64,000 nucleotides of DNA, taken from NCBI RefSeq assembly GCF_963676665.1, contig NZ_OY781378.1, positions 1,146,001 to 1,210,000 on the forward strand, given 5' to 3'. Made by a program: the position numbers and the translations under genes. The notes beneath the pieces are model-generated. The model saw only the letters and a list, made by a program, of their open reading frames with translations, was not told the DNA's origin and did no database searches. Positions 36,735 to 45,868 of this stretch are shown one piece after another. The DNA is from an uncultured Tolumonas sp. Its GTDB lineage: Bacteria > Pseudomonadota > Gammaproteobacteria > Enterobacterales > Aeromonadaceae. Numbering within the stretch: position 1 is the first letter of the stretch; each line of letters begins with the position of its first letter.

Positions 36735-37837
36735 GTCAACAACGGATCCCGCTTTGGATCAACGTCGGCGTTATTCCGCTGGTTAACCTGTTAATGGCAT
36801 TCGCTGTTTCAGGTTTATTATTTTATTACATCGATATTAATCCACTCGATGCGGTCAAGGTGATGTGGGAAGGCTCTTTCGGTAATGCCGAAGGCATCGG
36901 CTTCACCCTCTATTATGCGACAGGTTTTATCTTTACCGGGTTAGCAGTAGCCGTTGCTTATCATGCTGGGTTATTCAATATCGGCGGTGAAGGGCAAGCT
37001 TATGTGGGCGGATTAGGCGTTGGTTTAGTCTGTTTGTGGTTCGGCGATAAATTACCGTTGGTATTGTTATTACCATTAGCTGCTATTGCGGGTGGTTTGT
37101 TTGGCGCGGCATGGGCGTTTATACCTGCTTATCTGCAAGCCAAGCGTGGTAGTCATATCGTTATCACAACTATTATGTTCAATTTTATAGCCTCGTCGTT
37201 GATGGCCTATCTGTTGGTTGACGTGCTAAAACCGGCCAGCACTATGGCACCGGAAAGTGCCGTGTTTGCTGAGGCCAGTTGGTTACCGAAGATCCATTCA
37301 GTATTGGGTCTGATTGGTATTGATATGCCAGAAAGCCCAGTGAATGTCAGCTTGCTGTGGGCATTACTGTGTGCGGTGTTTGTGTGGGTTTTCCTTTGGT
37401 ATACCCGTTGGGGTTATCAGATCCGCTCTGTCGGTGCGAACGTGCAGGCTGCTGGTTATGCCGGTATCTCTTATTCCAAAGTAACCATCATGGCGATGGC
37501 ATTATCTGGCATGCTAGCCGGTTTTTTTGCGCTGAATGTCATTCAGGGTGAATTACACCAGATCAAACTGAACTATGTTGAAGGTTTTGGTTTTACTGGT
37601 ATCGCTGTTGCGTTGATGGGACGTAATCACCCAATTGGCGTCATATTAGCCAGTGTGCTATTTGGTTTTCTCTATCAGGGCGGGGCAGAGCTCAGCTTTG
37701 AGTATGGTGTTGATCGCAATATCGTTGTGGTGTTGCAAGGGTTGGTGATCTTGTTCTCCGGCGCATTGGAACACATGTTTAAACCGAAGTTGGAAGCTTT
37801 ATATCTGAAACTCACTAGTAAGCAGGAGGCCGCATAA
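36731..37837 (+). CDS. Nucleoside ABC transporter permease 1
   Basis: A 368-aa inner-membrane permease of the BPD_transp_2 class (YufP/NupB-like) with about nine to ten membrane segments. Conserved stretches include YHAGLFNIGGEGQAYVGGLG and RWGYQIRSVGANVQAAGYAG. It shares 4 bp with the ATPase gene, and its last base overlaps the start of the next permease, so the three proteins are made together. Confidence 0.92.
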   Translation: MSQQRIPLWINVGVIPLVNLLMAFAVSGLLFYYIDINPLDAVKVMWEGSFGNAEGIGFTLYYATGFIFTGLAVAVAYHAGLFNIGGEGQAYVGGLGVGLVCLWFGDKLPLVLLLPLAAIAGGLFGAAWAFIPAYLQAKRGSHIVITTIMFNFIASSLMAYLLVDVLKPASTMAPESAVFAEASWLPKIHSVLGLIGIDMPESPVNVSLLWALLCAVFVWVFLWYTRWGYQIRSVGANVQAAGYAGISYSKVTIMAMALSGMLAGFFALNVIQGELHQIKLNYVEGFGFTGIAVALMGRNHPIGVILASVLFGFLYQGGAELSFEYGVDRNIVVVLQGLVILFSGALEHMFKPKLEALYLKLTSKQEAA

Positions 37838-38802
37838 TGTTTGATACATTGATATTAATGCTGGACTCAACCATCCGTGTTGCTACTCCATTGATATTCG
37901 CAGCGTTAGCAGGTTTATTCTGTGAGCGCTCTGGTGTGGTAAATATCGGGTTGGAAGGTAACTTACTGGTTTCCGCCTTTGCTGGGGCAGCAACAGCTTC
38001 GGTGACCGGCTCGGCTTGGGAAGGTGTTGCGGCCGGGGTTTTGGTTTCCATTGCCATGTCACTGTTGCATGGTTTCGCCACTATCACTCACCGTGGTGAT
38101 CAGGTAGTCAGTGGTATGGCGGTTAACATTCTGGCGGCTGGGTTAACGGTAACATTGGGTCGTTACTGGTTCGACCAAGGTGGTCAGACGCCGGCTTTAG
38201 ATGGTGCAGCACGTTTTGCTCCAATCCATTTTCCATTTGAAAAAGAACTTTATGACGTACCGGTGATCGGTCAACTGTATTCCGAATTACTGAGCGGACA
38301 CACTGTTCTGGAATATATCGCATTGTTGGCGGTACCTGCCGCATGGTGGATTTTATATCGCACCCGTTTCGGTTTGCGGTTACGTGCGGTTGGTGAGGCG
38401 CCGGCCGCGGTTGATACGGCAGGGATTTCAGTTATCCGGCTGCGTTACAGTGCGATCCTGATCTGTGGTTTTCTGGCCGGTCTGGGGGGTGCTTACCTTT
38501 CTCTTGCTCAAACAGCCCAGTTTATTCCAAATATGAGTGCGGGTAAGGGCTACATGGCATTGGCTGCATTGGTGTTTGGGAAATGGCGCCCGTGGACAGC
38601 AATGAGTGCCTGTTTGTTGTTTGGTTTCCTGGATGCACTGGCAATTCGTCTGCAGGGTGTTGAAATTGCAGGCCATGCGATTCCTGTGCAAATCATCGAA
38701 GCCATGCCTTATCTGCTGACGGTGTTCCTGCTGGCTGGATTTATTGGCAAAGCAGTGGCACCTAAAGCCTTAGGTACTGCATATGTAAAAGAACGGGAAT
38801 AA
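37837..38802 (+). CDS. Nucleoside ABC transporter permease 2
   Basis: A 321-aa permease (YufQ/NupC-like in the ABC sense), partner of the previous gene. It contains CERSGVVNIGLEGNLLVSAF near the N-terminus and RFGLRLRAVGEAPAAVDTAG in the middle, both family signatures. It has eight to nine membrane segments. It ends the operon and is followed by a strong UUCG-loop terminator. Confidence 0.92.
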   Translation: MFDTLILMLDSTIRVATPLIFAALAGLFCERSGVVNIGLEGNLLVSAFAGAATASVTGSAWEGVAAGVLVSIAMSLLHGFATITHRGDQVVSGMAVNILAAGLTVTLGRYWFDQGGQTPALDGAARFAPIHFPFEKELYDVPVIGQLYSELLSGHTVLEYIALLAVPAAWWILYRTRFGLRLRAVGEAPAAVDTAGISVIRLRYSAILICGFLAGLGGAYLSLAQTAQFIPNMSAGKGYMALAALVFGKWRPWTAMSACLLFGFLDALAIRLQGVEIAGHAIPVQIIEAMPYLLTVFLLAGFIGKAVAPKALGTAYVKERE

Positions 38803-38826
38803 AATGTTTCCGATATCGGTAAATAT

Positions 38827-38857
38827 AAAGAGCAGTCTTCGGACTGCTCTTTTTTTA
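38827..38857 (+). terminator. Terminator of the nucleoside importer operon
   Basis: AGAGCAGTC-TTCG-GACTGCTCT, a 9-bp stem closed by a C(UUCG)G tetraloop, followed by TTTTTTT. Confidence 0.93.
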
Positions 38858-38956
38858 GGGCTTGCAAAACTGGCTGATACTGGTATTTTGTCGTTGGAGC
38901 TAGTGCTAATTCAGAATTATGTCAATACATGATTAAAATTCAAGATGCGGTATTGG

Positions 38957-38974
38957 TGTAAAGATTAGTTTACA
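38957..38974. promoter_or_regulatory. TyrR box immediately upstream of aroF
   Basis: TGTAAAGATTAGTTTACA is a perfect match to the strong TyrR consensus TGTAAA-N6-TTTACA. Its end is 13 nt from the aroF start codon, so bound TyrR would cover the early transcribed region rather than a distant upstream site. Tyrosine-linked repression of aroF and tyrA by TyrR is established in E. coli. Confidence 0.85.
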
Positions 38975-38987
38975 GTGTGGTGCTATC

Positions 38988-40055
38988 ATGCAGAAAGATT
39001 CGCTGAATAATGTTCATATCCAATCAGAAAAAGTATTACTGACCCCTGAAGAACTGAAAGCCAAAGTGCCGGTTTCTGAAGATACATTGTCCTTTATCGC
39101 CGATGCCCGTCGTCAGATCGCCGATATCGTACATCATCAGGATCACCGTCTGCTGGTTATCTGTGGTCCTTGTTCAATCCATGATATGGATGCAGCTAAA
39201 GACTATGCGACACGTCTGAAAGCGCTGCATGATAAATATTCTGACACTCTGTATATCGTGATGCGTGTTTATTTTGAAAAACCACGCACCACTGTTGGCT
39301 GGAAAGGGTTCATTAATGACCCGAATCTGGATGGTACTTTCGATATCGAACTGGGTCTGCAGAAAGCGCGTGAACTGCTGAGTTGGTTGGGTGAGCTGCG
39401 TCTGCCATTGGCAACCGAAGCATTAGATCCAATCAGCCCACAATATCTGGCCGATCTGTTCAGCTGGTCAGCCATTGGTGCGCGTACTACTGAATCGCAG
39501 ACTCACCGTGAAATGGCATCTGGTTTATCAATGCCGGTTGGTTTTAAAAATGGTACTGACGGTAATCTGGATACTGCTATCAATGCACTGAAAGCGGCCT
39601 CGTCTTCTCATACTTTCATGGGCATCAACCAGCAGGGTCAGGTGGCATTATTACAGACCCAAGGTAACCCGGATGGTCATGTGATTTTACGTGGCGGTAA
39701 ACAGCCAAATTATGATTCAGTTAATGTTGCTGTTGCTGAACAAGAATTGGCCAAAGCTAAATTACCAGCGAGTCTGGTGGTAGATTGCAGCCATGGTAAT
39801 TCGAATAAAAACCATCGCTTACAGCCACTGGTTGCGGAAAACGTCATCCGCCAGATCCAGGATGGTAACAAATCCATTATCGGTATCATGCTGGAATCCA
39901 ATATCGGTGAAGGTGCGCAATCCAGCGAACAGCCAAAATGTGATATGACATACGGTGTATCGATTACAGATGCTTGTATCGACTGGCACGCGACTGAAAA
40001 ATTGCTGGCAGGTTGCTATGAAGAGCTGAAAGAGCCGTTGAAAGATCGACTCTGA
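38988..40055 (+). CDS. aroF: 3-deoxy-7-phosphoheptulonate synthase (AroF type)
   Basis: A 355-aa class I DAHP synthase, the first step of the shikimate pathway from PEP and erythrose-4-phosphate. Motifs are [50 protein letters not shown] and [11 protein letters not shown] (metal and PEP ligands). Assignment as the tyrosine-sensitive AroF rests on the adjoining tyrA gene and the TyrR box, as in the E. coli aroF-tyrA operon. A second, Phe-type enzyme lies at 58457. No classical ribosome site is visible: GTGGTG is the best candidate. Confidence 0.93.
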   Translation: MQKDSLNNVHIQSEKVLLTPEELKAKVPVSEDTLSFIADARRQIADIVHHQDHRLLVICGPCSIHDMDAAKDYATRLKALHDKYSDTLYIVMRVYFEKPRTTVGWKGFINDPNLDGTFDIELGLQKARELLSWLGELRLPLATEALDPISPQYLADLFSWSAIGARTTESQTHREMASGLSMPVGFKNGTDGNLDTAINALKAASSSHTFMGINQQGQVALLQTQGNPDGHVILRGGKQPNYDSVNVAVAEQELAKAKLPASLVVDCSHGNSNKNHRLQPLVAENVIRQIQDGNKSIIGIMLESNIGEGAQSSEQPKCDMTYGVSITDACIDWHATEKLLAGCYEELKEPLKDRL

Positions 40056-40078
40056 ACCTGAACACAATGCATAATGTA

Positions 40079-40105
40079 CTCCGGCCTCATGGCCGGAGTT
40101 TTTTT
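40079..40105 (+). terminator. Intrinsic terminator between aroF and tyrA
   Basis: CTCCGGCC-TCAT-GGCCGGAG followed by seven T residues. It ends only 15 nt before the tyrA ATG and 3 nt before the tyrA ribosome site. It should uncouple aroF from tyrA expression unless read-through or another promoter supplies tyrA. Confidence 0.9.
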
Positions 40106-40120
40106 AATGGAAGCACACGG

Positions 40121-41248
40121 ATGAATGAAGAGCTGAATGCGTTGCGTGATCAAATCGATCATGTTGATAAGCAACTGGTTGATCTTCTGGCACAACGTCT
40201 GAAATTGGTTGCCGGAGTAGGGGAAGTTAAAAGCCGATACGGTATACCTGTTTATGCCCCCGATCGTGAAGCTGCTATGCTGGCCAGCCGCCGGGCAGAA
40301 GCTGAATCAGTTGGTATTCCCGCTGATCTGATTGAAGATGTTTTGCGTCGTGTCATGCGTGAATCATACAGCAGTGAAAACGATTCTGGTTTCAAATGTG
40401 TAAAACCAGATTTACGCCGTATTGTTGTGGTCGGTGGTAACGGCCAGTTGGGCCGGCTGTTTGTTCAGATGTTCCGTCTTTCCGGTTATCAGGTTGATGT
40501 ACTGGAAAAAACTGACTGGGAACGTGCAGATAGCTTGTTGGCTGATGCCAGCCTAGTGTTAGTGGCTGTACCAATCGATATTTCCTGCCAGATCATTGAT
40601 AAACTGAATAATTTGCCGGCTGATTGCCTGCTCGTTGATATTACCAGTATCAAGCAAAAACCATTAGAGCATATGCTAGCTGCGCATGCTGGCCCGGTGC
40701 TTGGTTTGCATCCAATGTTTGGCCCTGATATCACCAGTCTGGCGAAACAGGTCATTGTTTGTTGCGATGGTCGGGGTGCCGAGCAATATCAGTGGTTACT
40801 GGAACAGATGCAGATCTGGGGGGCCCGACTGCACAGCGTAACGGCGAAAGAGCATGACGATGCAATGAGCTTTATTCAGGCATTACGTCATTTCACCACC
40901 TATGCCTATGGGTATCATCTGTTTGAAGAAAAAGCAGATATCAAATGTCTGTTGGCGTTAAGTTCCCCAATCTATCGTTTGGAATTGGCCATGGTTGGGC
41001 GTCTGTTTGCTCAGGATCCGGCATTGTATGCAGATATCATTCTGTCTTCTGAGCAAAATCTGGTGTTGATCCGCCGTTATCATCAACGAATGGGCGAGGC
41101 GATCCAGCGTTTAGAAAAAGGTGATCGACAAGCCTTTATTTCTCATTTTGAGGAAGTATCAGCCTATTTCGGTGATTACGCGCAACAATTCCTGAAAGAG
41201 AGTAAGCAATTGCTGGCACAGGCAAGTGACCGTCGTCATCACGATTGA
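40121..41248 (+). CDS. tyrA: Bifunctional chorismate mutase/prephenate dehydrogenase
   Basis: A 375-aa enzyme for tyrosine synthesis. ATG 40121 ([20 protein letters not shown]) matches the E. coli TyrA start, with GGAAG 7 nt upstream. The open frame back to 40067 would read through the terminator hairpin and is rejected. Residues 1-90 form the AroQ-type chorismate mutase domain. The NAD-binding motif [13 protein letters not shown] and the dehydrogenase motif [10 protein letters not shown] follow. The length matches family norms. A long perfect palindromic terminator follows it. Confidence 0.96.
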   Translation: MNEELNALRDQIDHVDKQLVDLLAQRLKLVAGVGEVKSRYGIPVYAPDREAAMLASRRAEAESVGIPADLIEDVLRRVMRESYSSENDSGFKCVKPDLRRIVVVGGNGQLGRLFVQMFRLSGYQVDVLEKTDWERADSLLADASLVLVAVPIDISCQIIDKLNNLPADCLLVDITSIKQKPLEHMLAAHAGPVLGLHPMFGPDITSLAKQVIVCCDGRGAEQYQWLLEQMQIWGARLHSVTAKEHDDAMSFIQALRHFTTYAYGYHLFEEKADIKCLLALSSPIYRLELAMVGRLFAQDPALYADIILSSEQNLVLIRRYHQRMGEAIQRLEKGDRQAFISHFEEVSAYFGDYAQQFLKESKQLLAQASDRRHHD

Positions 41249-41266
41249 TATCAAAACACGATATAA

Positions 41267-41304
41267 AAAGATAAGGCCAGCTAATTTAGCTGGCCTTATC
41301 TTTA
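41267..41304. terminator. Terminator between tyrA and the TAXI-family gene (bidirectional)
   Basis: A near-perfect 18-bp palindrome: AAAGATAAGGCCAGCTAA and its complement around a 1-2 nt centre. It lies between two converging genes. Confidence 0.85.
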
Positions 41305-41345
41305 ATGCAATTGATTCAACAATCACATCATTACACTAAAAATGC

Positions 41346-42338
41346 TTACATTTTAATATTATGTTCGCGGTAATAACGTGCTGCACCTGGGTGTAGTGGT
41401 ACAGTTAAACCGACATGAGTCATGTTTTCAGGTTTTAACCCTTTAAGTGCCGGATGACTTCTCTCCAGCTGCTCCAGATTTTCCATCGCCGCTTTAACAA
41501 CCTGATAGGCAGTTTCATCGTCAAGCTTATCGGTGGTTAACAAGGTAGCAGTAACACCGATAGTTGCAGTGTCTGTGTCGTTATCACGGTATAAACCACC
41601 AGGAATAGTGGCAGCATTATACTCAGGATGAGCTTTTAATATGCTGGCAATTTGTTCTGAAGGAAGTGACAGCAACTTGGCATCACAGCTATTTGTGGCT
41701 TCTCTGATAGCGCCGTTAGGATGTCCTGCAACATAAACAAACGCATCAATTTGGTTGTCACACAATGCTTGAGCTCGTTCATCTGCGTGTAAACCAGAGA
41801 TTTGTGAGAAATCTGTTTGTTTCCAGTTTAGTTGTTGCATGAGTAGTTCCATCGTGGCTCGTTCACCAGAACCAGGATTTCCGATATCAATGCGTTTGTT
41901 GAGCAGGTCTGAAAGCTGAGAAATATGACTATCTTCTCGAACAACTAAAGTGAATGCTTCGGAATAAAGGCTAAATAACGCTCTTAACTGAGGCATCGCA
42001 CCACTTTGCTCAAACTCTGTGGTCCCAGTGAATGCATGTTGCTCAATATCTGATTGAACGATAGCTAAAGGTACTTCGTTATTACGAAGTTTTTGAATAT
42101 TAGCAATGGAACCTTCACTGGTCGTCACTGAACAACGTAACTGATGTTGTTTCTGACTCTTATTCAGCAATCTGCAGATCGCTCCGCCTGCAGGATAGTA
42201 AACACCAGAAACACTTCCGGTTGAAATCGTAAGATTAACCGGAGCAGCAGCGAAAGCACTGCTGCTGATTCCTAATGTCAGACACATCCATGTCAGTGCG
42301 TTTGTCAAACGTACGCTAAAGAAACGCATGCAAGACAT
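41346..42338 (-). CDS. TAXI-family TRAP transporter solute-binding protein
   Basis: A 330-aa periplasmic binding protein with a signal peptide (about residues 1-30, ending SAFA-AAP). TAXI-family features are LTISTGSVSGVYYPAGGAIC, EGSIANIQKLRNNEVPLAIV (with QSDIEQHA after it) and RIDIGNPGSGERATMELLMQ. Such proteins usually feed a fused TRAP membrane protein for glutamate or dicarboxylates, but no TRAP permease is encoded nearby. The start may be the internal Met at residue 4. It follows the C-S lyase gene on the same strand after 49 nt and may be co-transcribed with it. Confidence 0.87.
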   Translation of the reverse strand: MSCMRFFSVRLTNALTWMCLTLGISSSAFAAAPVNLTISTGSVSGVYYPAGGAICRLLNKSQKQHQLRCSVTTSEGSIANIQKLRNNEVPLAIVQSDIEQHAFTGTTEFEQSGAMPQLRALFSLYSEAFTLVVREDSHISQLSDLLNKRIDIGNPGSGERATMELLMQQLNWKQTDFSQISGLHADERAQALCDNQIDAFVYVAGHPNGAIREATNSCDAKLLSLPSEQIASILKAHPEYNAATIPGGLYRDNDTDTATIGVTATLLTTDKLDDETAYQVVKAAMENLEQLERSHPALKGLKPENMTHVGLTVPLHPGAARYYREHNIKM

Positions 42339-42387
42339 AGTTTTTCCTATAGTTGTGTATAGTGTGCAAGGGTGGATTATCCCTGTT

Positions 42388-43542
42388 TTACTGCTGAACT
42401 ACCAGCCGTGCCGATTGAATCGCTTTTACCATTCGATCCAACGCCTTTTGTAGCAGTTCGCGGCTGCAGCCAAAATTTAAGCGAACAAATCGTTTGTCAC
42501 CAAACTGAGCACCCGGGGATAAACCAACACCGGCTGCTTCAAAAGTGGCAATAGGATCATCAAGTTGCAGACCGGAAACATCAATCCATGCTAAATATGT
42601 TGCTTCAAGCTTAGCGATTTTGATCCCAGGCAATTGACCCAAAGTGCTGGCAACTAAGTCTCGGTTTCCGCGCAGATACTCCAGTTGTGCTTGTAACCAC
42701 TCTTCACCATGTTCATAAGCCGCTTCTGCAGCGACCAGACCGATCAAGTTATTATCAGCCATTAATCCACGCATGGCTTGTTGCAGTTTAAAGCGCAAAC
42801 GGTTATCTGGAATGATCGCAAAAGAGCTGCATAAACCAGCGATATTAAATGTTTTGCTCGGAGCCATTAACACGGCGCTACGTGCCGCAGCTTCGGGTGA
42901 TAATGAAGCAAAAGGAATATGCTTCACATTTGGTTCCAGAAGTAAGTCGCAATGAATTTCATCTGAAATCACCACGAGGTCATTTCGAATAGCAATATCT
43001 GCAATTCGCTCTAATTCTTCGCGGGTAAATACTGTGCCGCCAGGGTTATGTGGGTTACACAACAGCAACACGTCAGCCGTTTTAGCTTGTTGTTCAAACG
43101 TGTCAAAATCTGGTAACCAGCGATCATTAACCAGTTGCATAGGCAGAAGGCTGACCGGGCGATCGTTATATTCTGGCGCATGCAAAAACGGGTAATAGAC
43201 CGGATTGGGTGTGATAACATGCTGTTCAGGACGGCACCATGCTTTGATACCAAAATTCAAGCCAGGTACAACACCGGGCATGAACAGCAGCCATTCCGGC
43301 TCGATTTTCCAGCCATAGCGTTGCTGCATCCGTTCGATAATCAGTTCAATGAGGCGAGGGGATGGGCGACTATAGCCAAATACGCCGTGAGCAATGCGCT
43401 GCTGCAAAGCATCAATGACACCTTGTGGTGCCATAAAGTCAGTGTCGGCGACCCATAATGGGATAACATCCTGGTCTTTATATTTATTCCATTTCAGACT
43501 GTTTGTGCCGCGGCGATCAATCTGCTTATCGAAATCAAACAT
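42388..43542 (-). CDS. MalY/PatB-family PLP-dependent C-S lyase (cystathionine beta-lyase type)
   Basis: A 384-aa class I aminotransferase-fold enzyme. The N-terminus (FDFDKQIDRRGTNSLKWNKY, then IPLWVADTDFMAP) is diagnostic of the MalY/PatB group. The PLP region shows CNPHNPGG, ISDEIHCDLLL and the lysine motif APSKTFNIAG. The C-terminus has FVRLNFGCSRELL. Members cleave cystathionine or other cysteine conjugates, and MalY also represses the mal regulon in E. coli. It is divergent from the Set-type MFS gene with an 87-bp spacer. Confidence 0.9.
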   Translation of the reverse strand: MFDFDKQIDRRGTNSLKWNKYKDQDVIPLWVADTDFMAPQGVIDALQQRIAHGVFGYSRPSPRLIELIIERMQQRYGWKIEPEWLLFMPGVVPGLNFGIKAWCRPEQHVITPNPVYYPFLHAPEYNDRPVSLLPMQLVNDRWLPDFDTFEQQAKTADVLLLCNPHNPGGTVFTREELERIADIAIRNDLVVISDEIHCDLLLEPNVKHIPFASLSPEAAARSAVLMAPSKTFNIAGLCSSFAIIPDNRLRFKLQQAMRGLMADNNLIGLVAAEAAYEHGEEWLQAQLEYLRGNRDLVASTLGQLPGIKIAKLEATYLAWIDVSGLQLDDPIATFEAAGVGLSPGAQFGDKRFVRLNFGCSRELLQKALDRMVKAIQSARLVVQQ

Positions 43543-43629
43543 GCTGCATCCCTGTGATTTGCTATCGAATTCAAAGAATGGTCACTCTAGGGGGAATCAA
43601 TAAGTGGTGCAAGAGGAAATGAAAAGCGA

Positions 43630-44799
43630 ATGAAACGGTTATTACCTTCTTTTTTACAAAACGCCGTTGAACTGAGTTTTATGGGCGTAACCTTCCTTAC
43701 TGGATTAGCTGTTGCATTTTTGGTTCCTGTCCTGAGTCTGTTTTTGAGTGATGAATTGCATGTGCGTCCATTATTGGTTGGCGCATTTTTTACTACTAAT
43801 GCGGTTATGGGGATCATAATCGGGCAATTATTAGCGAATTACTCAGATAAAATGAGCAGCCGTAAGCCGTTGATTACTGTCTGTGGTATAGCGGGAGTTA
43901 TTGGTAGTTTGCTCTATGCTTTTGATCGTCATTATGCCGTATTAGCCAGTTTGGGCATTGTGCTGATGAGTTTTTGTGGTTCGATCACGCCTCAACTGTA
44001 TGCATTAGCGCGTGAATATACCGACGCTAAAAATAAACAAGCAGTAACCTTTAGTACCGTTATGCGCGCGCAGTTTTCATTAGCATGGGTTATTGGCCCG
44101 CCGCTCGCATTTTTCATTGTTGCTCATTTTGATTTCACGCGGCTGTTTTGCGGTGTGGCTGTTTTGTATTTGTTGTGTGTCTGGGTTATTGCGCGTTATT
44201 TACCCGTAATCCCGCGTAAACATACTCCCATTGATCCACTCTCTGGCAGTATCTGGCAAAATTCACGTCTATGTTTGTTGTTTCTGAGTTCATTCTTACT
44301 GTGGACATGTAACAGTATGTATTTGATTACTATGCCGCTTTATATCGGGAAGGCATTACATTGGTCGCAGGGACTAGCAGGGTGGCTGATGGGGTTGGCG
44401 GCTGGCTTGGAGATCCCGGTGATGTTGCTTGCCGGACGCTATAGTGCGCGCCTTGGTAATCGCAAGTTATTGTTGATTTCGGCGATATCAGCAGTCGCTT
44501 TTTATCTGCTGTTATTGCTATCACAACAGCAATTATGGTTGTTTCTGGCGCAGATACTGAACGCACTGTTTATAGGTATATTAGCGGGCATCGGCATGAC
44601 TTGTTTTCAGGATCTGTTACCCGGTCATCCGGGACAGGCTTCAACCTTATTCAGTAACAGCATCCGTTGTGGTGGCATTGTTGCCGGTATGTTGGCCGGA
44701 ACCATTACTGAATGGTTCCATTTCCAAGGTGTGTTTATCTGCGCGTTTATTTTGTCAATTTTTGCCATGCTGTCTGTATGGCGGATCAGCGCGTTGTAG
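43630..44799 (+). CDS. Set-type sugar efflux MFS transporter
   Basis: A 389-aa major facilitator protein with 12 predicted membrane segments. The pattern resembles the SetA/SetB/SetC sugar efflux family: FLTGLAVAFLVPVLSLFLSD and VRPLLVGAFFTTNAVMGIII, then YSDKMSSRKPL (loop 2-3 motif). E. coli Set proteins export lactose, glucose and IPTG-like glucosides. Here the substrate is unknown. It ends 3 bp from the stop of the convergent LysR gene. Confidence 0.82.
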   Translation: MKRLLPSFLQNAVELSFMGVTFLTGLAVAFLVPVLSLFLSDELHVRPLLVGAFFTTNAVMGIIIGQLLANYSDKMSSRKPLITVCGIAGVIGSLLYAFDRHYAVLASLGIVLMSFCGSITPQLYALAREYTDAKNKQAVTFSTVMRAQFSLAWVIGPPLAFFIVAHFDFTRLFCGVAVLYLLCVWVIARYLPVIPRKHTPIDPLSGSIWQNSRLCLLFLSSFLLWTCNSMYLITMPLYIGKALHWSQGLAGWLMGLAAGLEIPVMLLAGRYSARLGNRKLLLISAISAVAFYLLLLLSQQQLWLFLAQILNALFIGILAGIGMTCFQDLLPGHPGQASTLFSNSIRCGGIVAGMLAGTITEWFHFQGVFICAFILSIFAMLSVWRISAL

Positions 44800-44802
44800 A
44801 CA

Positions 44803-45753
44803 TTAAATCGACGGTGAACTGATCTCGATCGCGGTCGATTTTTTATTATTTTGCCAGTAAGCTGCCGTCAGTGGGTGTGACAAACGCAGACACTCCAGCA
44901 AACAATTTGCACTAGGGCCCAGACGTTCGGGAGCAGGAATAACCAGGTGTGTGAATATTTTTCGTTCATTTCCTTCACGCAATGGCAGCCGATGTAATTG
45001 CTGACGCTGGATAAAACCCTCGACGAGATGTAACGGCAACCAGGCAAACCCCATTCCCGCCAGCAGGATTTCTATGGCTTCGTGCATGCTGGTTACGGTC
45101 CAACGTTGTTCGGCTTTCAGCCATCCCGTCATTTCTTTCGGATTTTTTGCCGTATCCCGAATAACGATTTGCAGTTGTTGGGTCAACTCATCGGCACTGA
45201 GCATCCGGGCTTCTAACGCTAACGGGTGCTGAGGATGACAAACGGCGACAAATGTCACTTCCGCTAATGGTTCTGCCAAAAAACCTTTGGGTACATGACC
45301 ACAAATCACGATATCGGCTTTCTGCTCACGAATAATCTCTTCAGTACCGCTCAACACACTGTCAAACATCTGTAAATGAGTGCCCCGAGATACCGGGTAG
45401 TAGTTCTGCAAGGCTCGATTGAGTGGCCGCCGCGGATGGGCTATTTCGACCGCAAAGCGAATTTCCGCTTCCCAGCCTTGATGAATGTTGTGGGCCAGCA
45501 GTTCTAATTCCTGCATTTGCTGATTCATGAGTTTGGCCCGACGCAAAAACATATCACCCGCGTCAGTCAGATAGGCTTTACGTCCTCTGACTTCCAGTAA
45601 AGCAACACCCAGCGTTTGCTGTAATTTGGCAATAGCATGATTAAGAGAAGACTGGCTTTTATTCAGTTTCTCTGCCGCTTGGGCATAACCGCCATGTTCA
45701 ACTACTGCCTGAAAGATACGCCATTGCTCGAGTGTGCTTTTTGGACGAAACAT
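44803..45753 (-). CDS. LysR-family transcriptional regulator
   Basis: ATG 45753 is preferred (MFRPKSTLEQWRIFQAVVEH, 316 aa) because GGAG precedes it and the HTH domain then begins normally. An open frame extends to 45795. The winged HTH is AVVEHGGYAQAAEKLNKSQS followed by SLNHAIAKLQQTLGVALLEV. A periplasmic-binding-like effector domain occupies the rest. Target genes are unknown. It is divergent from sohB and convergent with the Set-type transporter. Confidence 0.9.
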   Translation of the reverse strand: MFRPKSTLEQWRIFQAVVEHGGYAQAAEKLNKSQSSLNHAIAKLQQTLGVALLEVRGRKAYLTDAGDMFLRRAKLMNQQMQELELLAHNIHQGWEAEIRFAVEIAHPRRPLNRALQNYYPVSRGTHLQMFDSVLSGTEEIIREQKADIVICGHVPKGFLAEPLAEVTFVAVCHPQHPLALEARMLSADELTQQLQIVIRDTAKNPKEMTGWLKAEQRWTVTSMHEAIEILLAGMGFAWLPLHLVEGFIQRQQLHRLPLREGNERKIFTHLVIPAPERLGPSANCLLECLRLSHPLTAAYWQNNKKSTAIEISSPSI

Positions 45754-45868
45754 TCCATCGTCTCCAATAATTATCGCTATTTCTAAGCCAATCATGCGGA
45801 AGTAGTGATTTTGTCTGCTGGTCTAACCGCGTAGAATGCAGCAGTTTTACATTTTCAGGAGAGCATGA

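Noticed and set aside
40067-40120. Possible N-terminal extension of TyrA from ATG 40067
   Set aside because: It has no ribosome site, it would run through the terminator hairpin, and the TyrA family begins at the ATG at 40121.
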